In this document: positions 52,191-60,214 of the stretch, piece after piece
How the letters are laid out: each line of letters starts with the position of its first letter
Position numbering within the stretch: the first letter of the stretch is position 1
DNA from: Sva-07 sp964651825
GTDB lineage: Bacteria > Actinomycetota > Acidimicrobiia > Acidimicrobiales > Ilumatobacteraceae
NCBI GenBank assembly: GCA_964651825.1
Contig: CAZYWK010000009.1
Span: 5,993 to 69,992 of the forward strand
Direction of reading: 5' to 3'
Length of the DNA: 64,000 nucleotides
The notes under the pieces: generated by a model
Database searches by the model: none
What the model was told of the DNA's origin: nothing
What the model saw: only the letters and a program-made list of their open reading frames with translations
Translations under genes and position numbers: made by a program

Positions 52191-53633
52191 TCAGGGGTCG
52201 AGGGTGTAGAGGATGGTCTGGAGCTCGCTGGTGGTGGGGAGGGCGCCGTCGGTCGGGGTGCGGTCGGCGGTGATCACGAACGTCCAGCCGTTGTTGCTGG
52301 CGACGTGGCCGCTGACCCGCGTGTCGGTCTGCTCGTCGACGACGATCGGGACGCGGTCGTGGTTCTCGGGAACGAGCATCGTGCCGGGGTTCATCGTGAT
52401 GGTGAGCGTCCGGGAGTCGCTCGTCGACCGGGCGTAGATCGTCGCCGGTTGGTTCCTGGTGTCGACCGCGGTGATCTCGTAGCCGAGGCCGTCGAGGTGC
52501 TCGACGAGCGGCTCGACCCGGTGGTGGTACTCGGCCTCGAAGCCGTCGGTCGTGGCGGGCGGGAACGAGGACGACACCGAGGCAGGCACGGTGTCGTCGG
52601 TTGTCGCCGGGTCGGTGGCGTACGGGACGGGGCCGATCGTGACCGCCATCGTGGCGGTGCCGACGACGTTGCCGTCGCCATCACGGGCCGTGGCCCGGAC
52701 CGTGGTCGAGCCGGCCGCTCGCAGGGTGAGCCCGACCCACGCCTTCTCCTCCGGGTAGTCGTCGAACTCCTCGAACTCCTCGGATGCGTTGACCGACACG
52801 ATGGTCGGGTCGTCCGACACGTATTCGAACTCGTACGGGGCGACCGGTAGGGGTGTGCACGTCGCGGTGTCGATCAGCTGGAACGTGGTGCCGTACCCGC
52901 CGATCCGGGCATCCGGTCCGTCGATCACCGGGAAGTCGGCGAGCAGCGCGATCGGCGCTGTTGGGGCGTCGCAGACGCTGGGCGGCAGGAACGCTTCGAG
53001 CGTCATGTCGTGGATCTGGAGGTTGGGCAGGTCGACGTCGCCGACGTAGGCGGTGCCCAGCGGCGTCTTGAAGAACTCGCCGACGGCGATCGGATCGATC
53101 CACCCGCCCTCCTCTTCGCCGTCGTACGTGCGGATCTCACTGACCCACCAGTCGGTGCCGTCGGAGGCGAAGTACAGGTGGATGCGCTGCTCGACGCCGC
53201 CGTCGTGCCAGGTCAACTCGAGGGTCGTGAACTGGTTGATCCTTCCCGGGTCGCCCCACACGACGACGTCGTCGGTCGGAACCCAGGTCCGGTCGCCGGT
53301 GACCACCTCGACCGACGCCGCGTCGAGTCGCACGGTCGGGGTCTCCCAATGGACGCCTGGTGCGGTCTGGGTCGGCGACGACGCGGCGTTCGTCGGTGCC
53401 TGCGGTTGGTTGCGTGAGCTGACGGCGACGATGCCGCCGATGCCGACCACCACGAGCACCGCCGCGGCGACCATGGGAACGAGCCGGGATGGTTCGCGGA
53501 CCGTGTGGTGCAGCTCGTGGAACGGGGGCGGAGGTGGGGTGGCCTCGTCGAGCCGGTCCATGAGGTGGCGGATCTTGTCGTCCAGGCCGACACCCGAGGT
53601 GCCGGAGTTGGGAAGGTCGGTGTGACGGGTCAT
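52191..53633 (-). CDS. single-pass membrane partner of an ECF sigma factor, with Ig-like region
   Basis: A 480-residue protein encoded by a gene whose start overlaps the sigma factor stop as ATGA. The cytoplasmic N-terminus (1-50) has a helix DDKIRHLMDRLDEATPPPPP; a membrane helix follows (about 53-72) and a large extracytoplasmic part. The middle (about 255-340) reads like a bacterial Ig-like repeat (FEYVSDDPTIVSVNASEE, LRAAGSTTVRATARDGDG). The N-terminal segment lacks the zinc anti-sigma His-x3-Cys-x2-Cys motif. Position and layout suggest an anti-sigma/sensor protein (inference). The gene has very high G+C codon bias and is clearly coding. Confidence 0.72.
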   Translation of the reverse strand: MTRHTDLPNSGTSGVGLDDKIRHLMDRLDEATPPPPPFHELHHTVREPSRLVPMVAAAVLVVVGIGGIVAVSSRNQPQAPTNAASSPTQTAPGVHWETPTVRLDAASVEVVTGDRTWVPTDDVVVWGDPGRINQFTTLELTWHDGGVEQRIHLYFASDGTDWWVSEIRTYDGEEEGGWIDPIAVGEFFKTPLGTAYVGDVDLPNLQIHDMTLEAFLPPSVCDAPTAPIALLADFPVIDGPDARIGGYGTTFQLIDTATCTPLPVAPYEFEYVSDDPTIVSVNASEEFEEFDDYPEEKAWVGLTLRAAGSTTVRATARDGDGNVVGTATMAVTIGPVPYATDPATTDDTVPASVSSSFPPATTDGFEAEYHHRVEPLVEHLDGLGYEITAVDTRNQPATIYARSTSDSRTLTITMNPGTMLVPENHDRVPIVVDEQTDTRVSGHVASNNGWTFVITADRTPTDGALPTTSELQTILYTLDP

Positions 53634-54088
53634 GACAGCATCTGCTCCAGTCGGTGACGGGCGGTGGTGAGTTCGCGCTCCACGGTGCGCAGCGAGGTGT
53701 CGAGGGTTTCGGCCACCTGCCGTGGGGTCAGGTCGGCCCAGTAGGTGAGGTGGACGACGGCGCGCTGGCGGACGGTGAGCCGCTTCAGCGCGGCCACGAC
53801 GTCGGGGTCGAGCCCTCGCTCCATCTCGATCGTGTCGCGGTGCACGACCCGGATCTCGCGCTGGCGACGGCGCGACGTGGAACGGTGCGACTTGCGGGCC
53901 TCGTTGACGAGCATCCGGTAGAGGTACGCCCGGCGATGCTCGACCCGATCCCAGCCCGGCGAGGTGATGGCCTTGGTGAACCCTGACGAGAGGAGATCCT
54001 CGGCGTCGGACGGGCCGACGAGTGTCGTCGCGAACCGCACCAGCTCCGGCGCGAGCCGAACGTACAGGTGCTCGTCCGACTCCCTCAT
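53630..54088 (-). CDS. ECF-type RNA polymerase sigma factor
   Basis: A sigma-70 family ECF factor of about 152 residues. Sigma region 2 is seen in LVRFATTLVGPSDAEDLLSS and RAYLYRMLVNEARKSHR; region 4 is LKRLTVRQRAVVHLTYWADL and LDTSLRTVERELTTARHRL. The ATG at 54088 gives the usual length. An upstream ATG at 54253, within the palindrome, would add 55 residues with poorer codon bias; a leaderless start there cannot be excluded. It is divergent from the padR gene and coupled to the membrane partner gene. Confidence 0.82.
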   Translation of the reverse strand: MRESDEHLYVRLAPELVRFATTLVGPSDAEDLLSSGFTKAITSPGWDRVEHRRAYLYRMLVNEARKSHRSTSRRRQREIRVVHRDTIEMERGLDPDVVAALKRLTVRQRAVVHLTYWADLTPRQVAETLDTSLRTVERELTTARHRLEQMLS

Positions 54089-54248
54089 CGACGCCGTCGA
54101 ACCGCCGCGGACCACGGTGGCTGCCGACGCGGCGAGATCCGGCGCGCCCGCGGGCGCGTATGGCGCTCGGAGGTGCGGCTCACCGATGATCACGTCACTG
54201 AGACCCCGCCGACGGACATTCACCGCCAACATCTTGCCATCGGCGGTT

Positions 54249-54288
54249 GCCATGCATACCGAGTATGCGTATACTCGGTATGCATGGC
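54249..54288. promoter_or_regulatory. 40-bp palindromic operator with promoter, padR/sigma intergenic region
   Basis: GCCATGCATACCGAGTAT (54249-54266) and its exact inverse (54271-54288) flank a 4-bp centre. The rightward promoter is embedded: TTGCCA (54247-54252) and TATACT (54270-54275) are 17 bp apart, and the padR ATG lies 8 nt after the -10, inside the right arm. This is very probably the PadR autoregulatory site. The opposite strand carries a mirrored ATG at 54253. Confidence 0.8.
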
Positions 54289-54829
54289 AGTTCGGGAAGG
54301 GTTGCTGGCGCTGCTCGACGAGGATCCTCGCCGCGGCTACCAGCTCAAGACCAGCTTCGAGGAGGCGACCGGCGGCGTGTGGCCGTTGAACGTCGGGCAG
54401 GTCTACACGACGCTCGATCGACTCGAGCGCGACGGATTGGTCACCGTGCAGGTCGGCGCCGATGGCGCCGCGGGAGCAGCCGAGAAGGTGTACGCGATCA
54501 CCGCTGCCGGACGTGAGGAGCTCGGGGCCTGGTGGTCGGCCGTGCCGGCCGGCGATCCTCCCCCGCGCGACGAGCTGATGCTGAAGACGTTGATGGCGAT
54601 CGAACGCGGCCGTGCCCACGGGCTCGACGTGATCACCAAGCACCGCACTGCGCTCACCCAACTCCTCCAGATCCGCCGGCGCCAGCGTCGAGCGGGTACC
54701 GGCCACGAATCGCTCGCCGCCGCGCTCGTCACCGATGCGCTGGTGGTGCGGGCCGAAGCCGACCTGCGATGGCTCGACCTGTGTGAAGCCCGATTGACCG
54801 ACCCGGCGACGAAAGGGATCTCCGAATGA
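54284..54829 (+). CDS. PadR-family transcriptional regulator
   Basis: A 181-residue PadR regulator. The winged helix is at 1-85 (VREGLLALLDEDPRRGYQLK, LNVGQVYTTLDRLERDGLV, EKVYAITAAGREELGAWW), and the C-terminal helices (100-175) form the dimerisation domain. It is autoregulated in all likelihood through the 40-bp palindrome that covers its promoter. The stop overlaps the ABC ATPase start as ATGA, a common arrangement in which PadR represses an exporter and is relieved by its substrate. Confidence 0.9.
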   Translation: MAVREGLLALLDEDPRRGYQLKTSFEEATGGVWPLNVGQVYTTLDRLERDGLVTVQVGADGAAGAAEKVYAITAAGREELGAWWSAVPAGDPPPRDELMLKTLMAIERGRAHGLDVITKHRTALTQLLQIRRRQRRAGTGHESLAAALVTDALVVRAEADLRWLDLCEARLTDPATKGISE

Positions 54830-55656
54830 CACCTCCCATGACTCCTGCGATGACACCTGCGATGGCTCCCGTGATGCAGTACGTCCGGCCCGGCGCCGGT
54901 GTGGTGCCCGCGCTCGAGTTCCTCGACGTCGTCAAGAGCTATGGCGCCGGGGAGTTGGAGGTGCGGGCGGTGAACGGCATCTCGATGCGGATCGCACCCG
55001 GCGAGTTCGTTGCGATCATGGGGCCGTCGGGATGCGGCAAGTCGACGCTGCTGCACCTGGCCGGAGCGCTGGAGGCACCGAGCGCCGGCCGTGTGCGCGT
55101 CGACGGGCGTGACCTGTCGTCGATGGACCGGACGGCGACGAGCGAGCTGCGGCGCCGCGACGTCGGCTACGTGTTCCAGCGGCTGAACCTCATCCCGGCG
55201 TTGACAGCGGTCGAGAACGTGATGCTCCCGCTCGAGCTCGACGGCACGAGCGCCGGCGCGGCCCGCCGCGCGGCGATCGAGGCGCTGCACCGGGTCGGGC
55301 TGAGCCATCACCTCGATCGGTATCCGGACGACTTCTCCGGTGGCCAGCAGCAGCGCATCGCCATCGCCCGCGCCGTCGTCGGGCCGCGCCGGCTCCTGCT
55401 CGCCGACGAGCCGACCGGGTCGCTCGACACCACCAACAGCGATCAGATCGTCGAGCTGCTGCGAGGACTGTGCGACGAGCACGGCACGTCGGTGGTGATG
55501 GTCACGCACGAGCCGAGGTTCGCGTCGTGGGCCGACCGGGTGGTGTTCCTCCGCGACGGCCGGATCGTCGACGAGACCGCGGCGCCGATGGGCGATGCGG
55601 TCTCCTCTCACCCGGTCGATGACGGGCTCCAGACCGTGTTCGGCGGCGACCGGTGA
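54826..55656 (+). CDS. ABC transporter ATP-binding protein (MacB/LolD type)
   Basis: A 276-residue ATPase with Walker A GPSGCGKST near residue 66, Q-loop YVFQRLNLIPALTAVENV, signature FSGGQQQR and Walker B RLLLADEPTGSLD, a combination typical of MacB/LolD-like ATPases that partner FtsX-type permeases. The first 17 residues are an unusual MTPPMTPAMTPAMAPVM repeat made of near-identical 12-bp units, each holding an ATG, so several starts are possible. It overlaps padR upstream and the permease downstream (GTGA). Confidence 0.92.
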   Translation: MTPPMTPAMTPAMAPVMQYVRPGAGVVPALEFLDVVKSYGAGELEVRAVNGISMRIAPGEFVAIMGPSGCGKSTLLHLAGALEAPSAGRVRVDGRDLSSMDRTATSELRRRDVGYVFQRLNLIPALTAVENVMLPLELDGTSAGAARRAAIEALHRVGLSHHLDRYPDDFSGGQQQRIAIARAVVGPRRLLLADEPTGSLDTTNSDQIVELLRGLCDEHGTSVVMVTHEPRFASWADRVVFLRDGRIVDETAAPMGDAVSSHPVDDGLQTVFGGDR

Positions 55657-58337
55657 CGCTCCTCGACGACCCGCCGGTCGACGATGCCGTGCCCTCGGCG
55701 GCGCGGGTCGACCGCGCCGACACCTCGACGCTCGCGGGGTGGCGCCTGGCCACCAGGCTCGCCCGCCGGGAGGTGCGCCGCCGCCCCGGCCGGACCGTGC
55801 TCGTGACGGCACTGGTCGTCCTGCCGATCGCGGCGATGACGCTCGCACTCGCTCTCGCCGGCACGGTGCCGGACACCCTGCAGGAGAGCTTCGAACGGTG
55901 GGGCGGCCAGGCCGACATCACGGTGAACGCGCAGGACGACGTGGAGTCGACCATCGCTCAACTGCCGGGCGGGTCGCGGGCGGTGGTCGACCGGTCGTTC
56001 CAGACCTCGATCACCGCCGCCGACGGCGAGGTCGTGCCGTGGGTCTCGTTCCGGGTGCTCCCGTTCGGCGACCCGCTGATCGACGGTCTGATCGAGATCG
56101 ATCAGGGGCGAGCACCGACCACCGCCGACGAGGTGATCCTCGGGCCCGAGTTGGCGGCGGCGCTCGGCGTCACGATCGGCGACACGCTCACGCTCGAACG
56201 GCCGTCCGGGTCGTGGGAGGTCGTCGGGATCGGCCGGAGCGCGAACTACGGCACCGACTCGCTGTTCGGCGTCACCTCGTTCGACGACGCCCGGGTGCGA
56301 CCCGAGTACCGGTACGCGACGTTGCTCGTCGATCTTCCGGACGGGTTCACGCGCGCCGGCCTGGAGGCGATCTCGCCGGCGGACGTCGACTGGAGCTATT
56401 CCGGTCCCTCGCCGGACTTCGTGGCCGAGATCGGATGGACGGACTACCGCAACGACGGTGATCTGCCGGTCGAAGCGATGGCGTGGGGGTGGGTGGCCGG
56501 CACCATCGCGTTGGCGGCGGTCGGGGTGGTCATCGCCGCCGCCTTCGCCACGAGCGCCCGCCGCCAACTCGCGACGATCGGGCAGCTCGCGGCCAACGGT
56601 GCCTCCGAGCGACTGGTGCGTCGCACGCTGGGGCTCCAGGGCGCATGGACCGGGTTGATCGGCGCAGTGGTCGGGATAGGGATCGGACTCGTCGTGCTGC
56701 CGTTCACGCGCCCGCTCATCGAGCAGCTGGTCGATCACGACATCGGCCCGTGGGTCGTGGAGTGGTGGGCCCTCGTGGTGATCCTCGCCACCGGGGTCCT
56801 CGCCGCCACGATCGCCGCCCTCGTGCCCGCCCGCTCGGCCGCACGCATCCCCGTGCTGGCAGCTCTCGCCGGCCGCCGACCGCTCGCGCCGGCGCCGCGG
56901 CGCTTGATCCCGATCGGTGTCGTGCTCTTCCTCGGTGGGGTCGCACTGCTGGTGCTGGTGACCGTTGCGTCGACGAACGACATGAGCGGCCGCAACGAGA
57001 ACGCCTACGCGGCAGCCGCGGTGATCGGCGGTCTCGCCGTCGTCGCCGGCATGTGCTGCGCGAGCCCGATCGCCATCGATCTCATCGGCCGTGTCGGCGG
57101 CAGGCTCGGCGGCACGTGGCGGCTCGCGGTGCGCAGCGTCGCCCGGTCACGCACCCGGAGCGCGGGCGTCCTGACCGCGATCGCCGTGACCGGGACCGCG
57201 GCGATCGCCATCACCACCGCCATCGGCTCACTCGCCTTCGGCGACGAGGACGAAGTCCGGTATCTCCCCACCGACGCTGCGGTGCTCGAAGCGATCCGCT
57301 TCGACGACACGCCGGCTTCCACGGCGTACCATCCCGAGTCGGCCGTCACGGCCGAGCCCATCAGCCCGACGATCGAGCGGCGCTTCCGGGAGATCCTTCC
57401 CGATGCGACGTTCGTGCCGCGCACGATCGCCGTCGCCGACACCGTGGATCTCCGGACCGGGTCGTCGTACCTCCTCCTCGCGGACGAAACGACGATCGAC
57501 CTGCTCGGGCTGTCCGAGCAGGACCAGCAGGCGCTCAACGAGATCGGGATGCTGTCCACCGGATTCGCCCAGGACGCCACCGGCCAGCGCCTCACGACCA
57601 TCCTCGTCCCCCAGAGCAACGGGAACACCATCGCCGACATTGCGATACCGCAGGACCCACTCGCATCGCGCGCCGGCTACTGGGGCGCGGTGATCACACC
57701 GGAGCGGGCGGGCGAGCTCGGCCTACACACGATCGATGTGGGGATCGTCGCCGTCAACACGGAGCCGTTCACCGAACGGCAGCGCGACCAACTGAGCGAG
57801 CTACAGGGTGATCTCTGGGCGTCGAGCAACCTCCAGCCCGATGCCTTCCTCGAGCCGGGCGACCAGCCGACGCCGGCGTTCGAGAACGGCTCGTGGGTCG
57901 ACGCTCGGGCCGCCTTCGGATCCGACTCGGTCACGTTCCCCCGCGCGCTGCTCGACGCGGCGGCCGTGACCGCGGCACTCGTGCTCACATTGCTCGTCGT
58001 TGCGATCGGGTTGGCGCTGGCCGCCACCGACAGCCGTGACGAGCGAGACGTGCTCGTCGCCGTCGGCAGCAAGCCGAGGACGCTGCGCGGCCTGGCGGCG
58101 ACCAAGGCGGTGGTGCTCACCGTGTGTGCCGCGGTCCTGGCGATCCCGACGGGGTTCATCCCGGTCGCCGCGATCATCACCGCCGCACCCGAGGACGACA
58201 CCGTCACGTTCCCGTGGCTCACCGCCCTCGGACTCCTGGTCGTCGTACCGGTGATCGCCGGTCTGGCCGCCCTGGCGACCTCCGCCCTCGCCCAGCGCGT
58301 CAAGCCCGTCACCATGTCGACCCTCGCCTTCGACTGA
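55653..58337 (+). CDS. FtsX-type ABC transporter permease
   Basis: An 894-residue permease with two FtsX/MacB permease domains. There is a helix near residue 50 (TVLVTALVVLPIAAMTLAL), a large extracytoplasmic domain, three helices near 280-410, a further helix-rich region at 430-530, a second extracytoplasmic domain and three C-terminal helices (MTAALVLTL-type region near 770 to 885). The GTG overlaps the ATPase stop. This class exports lipids, lipoproteins, peptides or drugs, or signals mechanically rather than transporting; the substrate is unknown. Regulation is through PadR. Confidence 0.88.
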   Translation: MTLLDDPPVDDAVPSAARVDRADTSTLAGWRLATRLARREVRRRPGRTVLVTALVVLPIAAMTLALALAGTVPDTLQESFERWGGQADITVNAQDDVESTIAQLPGGSRAVVDRSFQTSITAADGEVVPWVSFRVLPFGDPLIDGLIEIDQGRAPTTADEVILGPELAAALGVTIGDTLTLERPSGSWEVVGIGRSANYGTDSLFGVTSFDDARVRPEYRYATLLVDLPDGFTRAGLEAISPADVDWSYSGPSPDFVAEIGWTDYRNDGDLPVEAMAWGWVAGTIALAAVGVVIAAAFATSARRQLATIGQLAANGASERLVRRTLGLQGAWTGLIGAVVGIGIGLVVLPFTRPLIEQLVDHDIGPWVVEWWALVVILATGVLAATIAALVPARSAARIPVLAALAGRRPLAPAPRRLIPIGVVLFLGGVALLVLVTVASTNDMSGRNENAYAAAAVIGGLAVVAGMCCASPIAIDLIGRVGGRLGGTWRLAVRSVARSRTRSAGVLTAIAVTGTAAIAITTAIGSLAFGDEDEVRYLPTDAAVLEAIRFDDTPASTAYHPESAVTAEPISPTIERRFREILPDATFVPRTIAVADTVDLRTGSSYLLLADETTIDLLGLSEQDQQALNEIGMLSTGFAQDATGQRLTTILVPQSNGNTIADIAIPQDPLASRAGYWGAVITPERAGELGLHTIDVGIVAVNTEPFTERQRDQLSELQGDLWASSNLQPDAFLEPGDQPTPAFENGSWVDARAAFGSDSVTFPRALLDAAAVTAALVLTLLVVAIGLALAATDSRDERDVLVAVGSKPRTLRGLAATKAVVLTVCAAVLAIPTGFIPVAAIITAAPEDDTVTFPWLTALGLLVVVPVIAGLAALATSALAQRVKPVTMSTLAFD

Positions 58338-58351
58338 TCGACCGCGGTCCG

Positions 58352-58459
58352 GTTCGGCGGCCGTACCCCGCGACCGACGTGACGATCGACAACACCGACC
58401 TCCCGGCGGACCAAGTGGCCGCCCAACTCGCCGCCCTCGCCGGCTTCAGGTCGCGCTGA
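58352..58459 (+). pseudogene. short C-terminal gene remnant
   Basis: A 35-codon open stretch ending RPYPATDVTIDNTDLPADQV and AAQLAALAGFRSR before a TGA. It looks like the C-terminus of a P-loop phosphotransferase or AAA-type kinase and has strong coding bias, but the body of the gene is absent because the permease gene ends just upstream. Probably the remnant of a deletion. Evidence is slight. Confidence 0.35.
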
Positions 58460-58523
58460 GAACGAGGCGTCCTCGTCTCCAGTCGGGCGTTCGATCGCAC
58501 TTGGGCGAGGCGAGGCGCAGAAG

Positions 58524-58925
58524 TCAATCGACCGAGCCGCGCTCGACGATCCATTCCGTCGGTCGGCCGGTCACGGCAGCGATGTGATCGAAGTCGGCGT
58601 CGTAGTGCAGCACCGTGAGCGTGGCCGCCTCGGCGACTGCCGCGATGAGCAGATCTGGCACCTTGCGTCCCTTCAGGCCAGTGGCGGCGAGCTCGCGTTG
58701 GATCTGTCGCGCACGTTCGAAGTGGTGCGCCTCGACGTCGATGTGACGGAATGCCCCGAGGGCCACGAGGAGACGGTCCCATTCGTCGGCGTTGCGCGCC
58801 GAGAACCCGATCTCGAGATCGGTCATCGACGTGCGAGCAAGGCCGTGGCGGTCGAGCTCTTCGATTCGCGAACGGATCGAAGGGGTGCTGAGTCTGGTGA
58901 GAACGCTCGTGTCGAGCAGGTACAT
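58524..58925 (-). CDS. vapC: VapC-type PIN-domain ribonuclease toxin
   Basis: A 133-residue PIN-domain protein. The acidic metal site is visible: Asp in MYLLDTSVLTRL, Glu in TDLEIGFSARN, Asp in KVPDLLIAAVAE, Asp in HYDADFDHIAAV. VapC toxins cleave tRNA or rRNA. The ATG is joined to the vapB stop as TGATG; a TTG one codon earlier is less likely. It forms a standard type II pair with the upstream vapB. Confidence 0.92.
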   Translation of the reverse strand: MYLLDTSVLTRLSTPSIRSRIEELDRHGLARTSMTDLEIGFSARNADEWDRLLVALGAFRHIDVEAHHFERARQIQRELAATGLKGRKVPDLLIAAVAEAATLTVLHYDADFDHIAAVTGRPTEWIVERGSVD

Positions 58926-59119
58926 CAACGCCAGGCTTCGGAGCGGTCGTCCAGATCCGCGTCGGCCAGAACGGACAAGGCGCTCGCGAGTTCGACGCTC
59001 CGTTGACGAGCGGCACTGCGCAACGCCTCGTTGACGGTGTCCTTGATCGTGCGAGTGCCGAGCTGCGCACGCGCCGCATCAAGTGCGTCGTCGTCGACGT
59101 CGATCAGCCGCTTGGTCAT
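58925..59119 (-). CDS. vapB: VapB-type antitoxin
   Basis: A 64-residue antitoxin with an N-terminal ribbon-helix-helix-like DNA-binding part (MTKRLIDVDDDALDAARAQL, TIKDTVNEALRSAARQR) and a C-terminal toxin-wrapping tail rich in Asp and Trp (DADLDDRSEAWR). It is preceded by TATACT 6 nt before the ATG and by an AT-rich inverted repeat. The ATG also overlaps a TGA that ends the damaged reading frame upstream. Confidence 0.9.
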   Translation of the reverse strand: MTKRLIDVDDDALDAARAQLGTRTIKDTVNEALRSAARQRSVELASALSVLADADLDDRSEAWR

Positions 59120-59464
59120 GGATGGAGTATATATCGGCGTATCGAGTTGATATACCACGGAGTCGGGTACGTGCCTTGCCAGTCGCGCTCGGCAGGAAGA
59201 GGCACGATCGTGGCGAGCGAGAGCCCGGCCGCGACCTGATCGGACTTCCACTGGTCGAGGTCGTTGGAGTCGAAGTCGCCGGGTATCGACGACGGGACGA
59301 TCGAGCCGGTCGGGACCGTCGCCCGACGGCGGTAGCCGCCGCAGAGACGGTTTGATCATCGGTACCAGCAAGTCCCTCGTCCTCGACTGAGTCGACGTCG
59401 TAGCCTGCCTGGCTCAGGATCGGCAGTCCACGACGTGGCAGGTTCTCGTCGAGCTTGACTTCAC
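59116..59464 (-). pseudogene. DUF5615-like toxin gene, frameshifted and truncated
   Basis: Reading leftward from a GTG at 59464, the sequence needs one extra T after GTGAAGT to give the family start VKFKLDENLPRRG; as written the frame is broken. The restored part continues SQAGYDVDSVEDEGLAGTDD and AAATAVGR, matching the first half of DUF5615 PIN-like proteins, and then the match stops. The remaining sequence has strong coding bias in another frame (PTGSIVPSSIPGDFDSNDLD, LATIVPLPAERDWQGTY) and ends at a TGA overlapping the vapB ATG. It looks like a decayed toxin gene joined to the end of another gene. Confidence 0.5.
59126..59154 (-). promoter_or_regulatory. vapBC promoter and AT-rich inverted-repeat operator
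   Basis: On the minus strand TATACT (59131-59126) is 6 nt before the vapB ATG. TATATC (59130-59135) and GATATA (59149-59154) are inverted copies with a 13-bp spacer and stand out in a very G+C-rich region, as expected of a VapBC autoregulatory site. Confidence 0.6.
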
Positions 59465-59645
59465 CGGGACGCGACTGCGGGATACTCGTCGCGTGCAAGC
59501 TCGGNNNNNNNNNNNNNNNNNNNNNNNNNNNNNNNNNNNNNNNNNNNNNNNNNNNNNNNNNNNNNNNNNNNNNNNNNNNNNNNNNNNNNNNNNNNNNNNN
59601 NNNNTCGGGATCACGGACGATCAGCCCTCGTTGCCGTTCGGTCAT
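59461..59645 (-). CDS. probable DUF433-type antitoxin, interrupted by assembly gap
   Basis: The N-terminus MTERQRGLIVRDP is right of the 100-N gap and the C-terminus ELARDEYPAVASR is left of it, ending in a TGA that overlaps the GTG of the damaged DUF5615 gene as GTGA. DUF433 and DUF5615 genes form pairs in exactly this order. The conserved middle (normally GGxPxxxGTRxPV) would be in the gap and cannot be seen, so the assignment depends on both ends and the partner. Confidence 0.45.
59505..59604. other. assembly gap of 100 N
   Basis: Exactly 100 undetermined bases inside the putative DUF433 gene. The true length is unknown, so a larger missing segment is possible. Confidence 0.99.
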
Positions 59646-59716
59646 CTCCGTCAGCCTAAAACCGCATCTGGTCACGCCTTGTCGCGAATTCGGGGGCGTG
59701 GGTGCTCATATGGTTG

Positions 59717-60214
59717 ATGGGAGTGTCGTCAGCGAGCCGGCCTGGGACGTCGGAGTTCGCCGCGTTCGTGACCGACGTCGAACCGAGCCTGCGACAGGCT
59801 CTGATCGCCACGTATGGCGCCGTCGATGGTCGTGAGGCGACGGTCGATGCGTTGAGTTGGGCCTGGGAGCACTGGGACCAACTCGCTGCGGCCACGAACA
59901 AGATCGGCTACCTCTATCGCGTCGGGCAGACCGCGACCCGCAAGTTCGCCACCCGCGACCTGACGTTGCTCGGCGATCCTGACGATGATCGCCGCAACGA
60001 CGGCATCTCACCCGAGTTCGAGCCGAACCTGGTACCGGCGCTGCGCGGGCTGTCCCACCAGCAGCGCACCGCTGTGTTGTTGGTGCACGGCTACCAGTGG
60101 TCGCAGACCGAGGTCGCCGAGCTGCTCGACATCACGCCATCGACCGTTCGAGAACACCTGCGGCGCGGCCTCGACCGCCTCCGCACCCAACTGGAGGTTC
60201 ACGATGCCTACTGA
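59717..60214 (+). CDS. ECF-type RNA polymerase sigma factor
   Basis: A 165-residue ECF sigma factor. Region 2 is represented by FAAFVTDVEPSLRQALIATY and YLYRVGQTATRKFATRD; region 4 by LRGLSHQQRTAVLLVHGYQW and LDITPSTVREHLRRGLDRL. The ATG at 59717 has TCATAT 5 nt upstream; a GTG at 59702 and a GTG at 59723 are alternatives. It overlaps the downstream membrane partner gene by 11 bp, the same logic as the other two sigma loci in this window. Confidence 0.78.
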   Translation: MGVSSASRPGTSEFAAFVTDVEPSLRQALIATYGAVDGREATVDALSWAWEHWDQLAAATNKIGYLYRVGQTATRKFATRDLTLLGDPDDDRRNDGISPEFEPNLVPALRGLSHQQRTAVLLVHGYQWSQTEVAELLDITPSTVREHLRRGLDRLRTQLEVHDAY

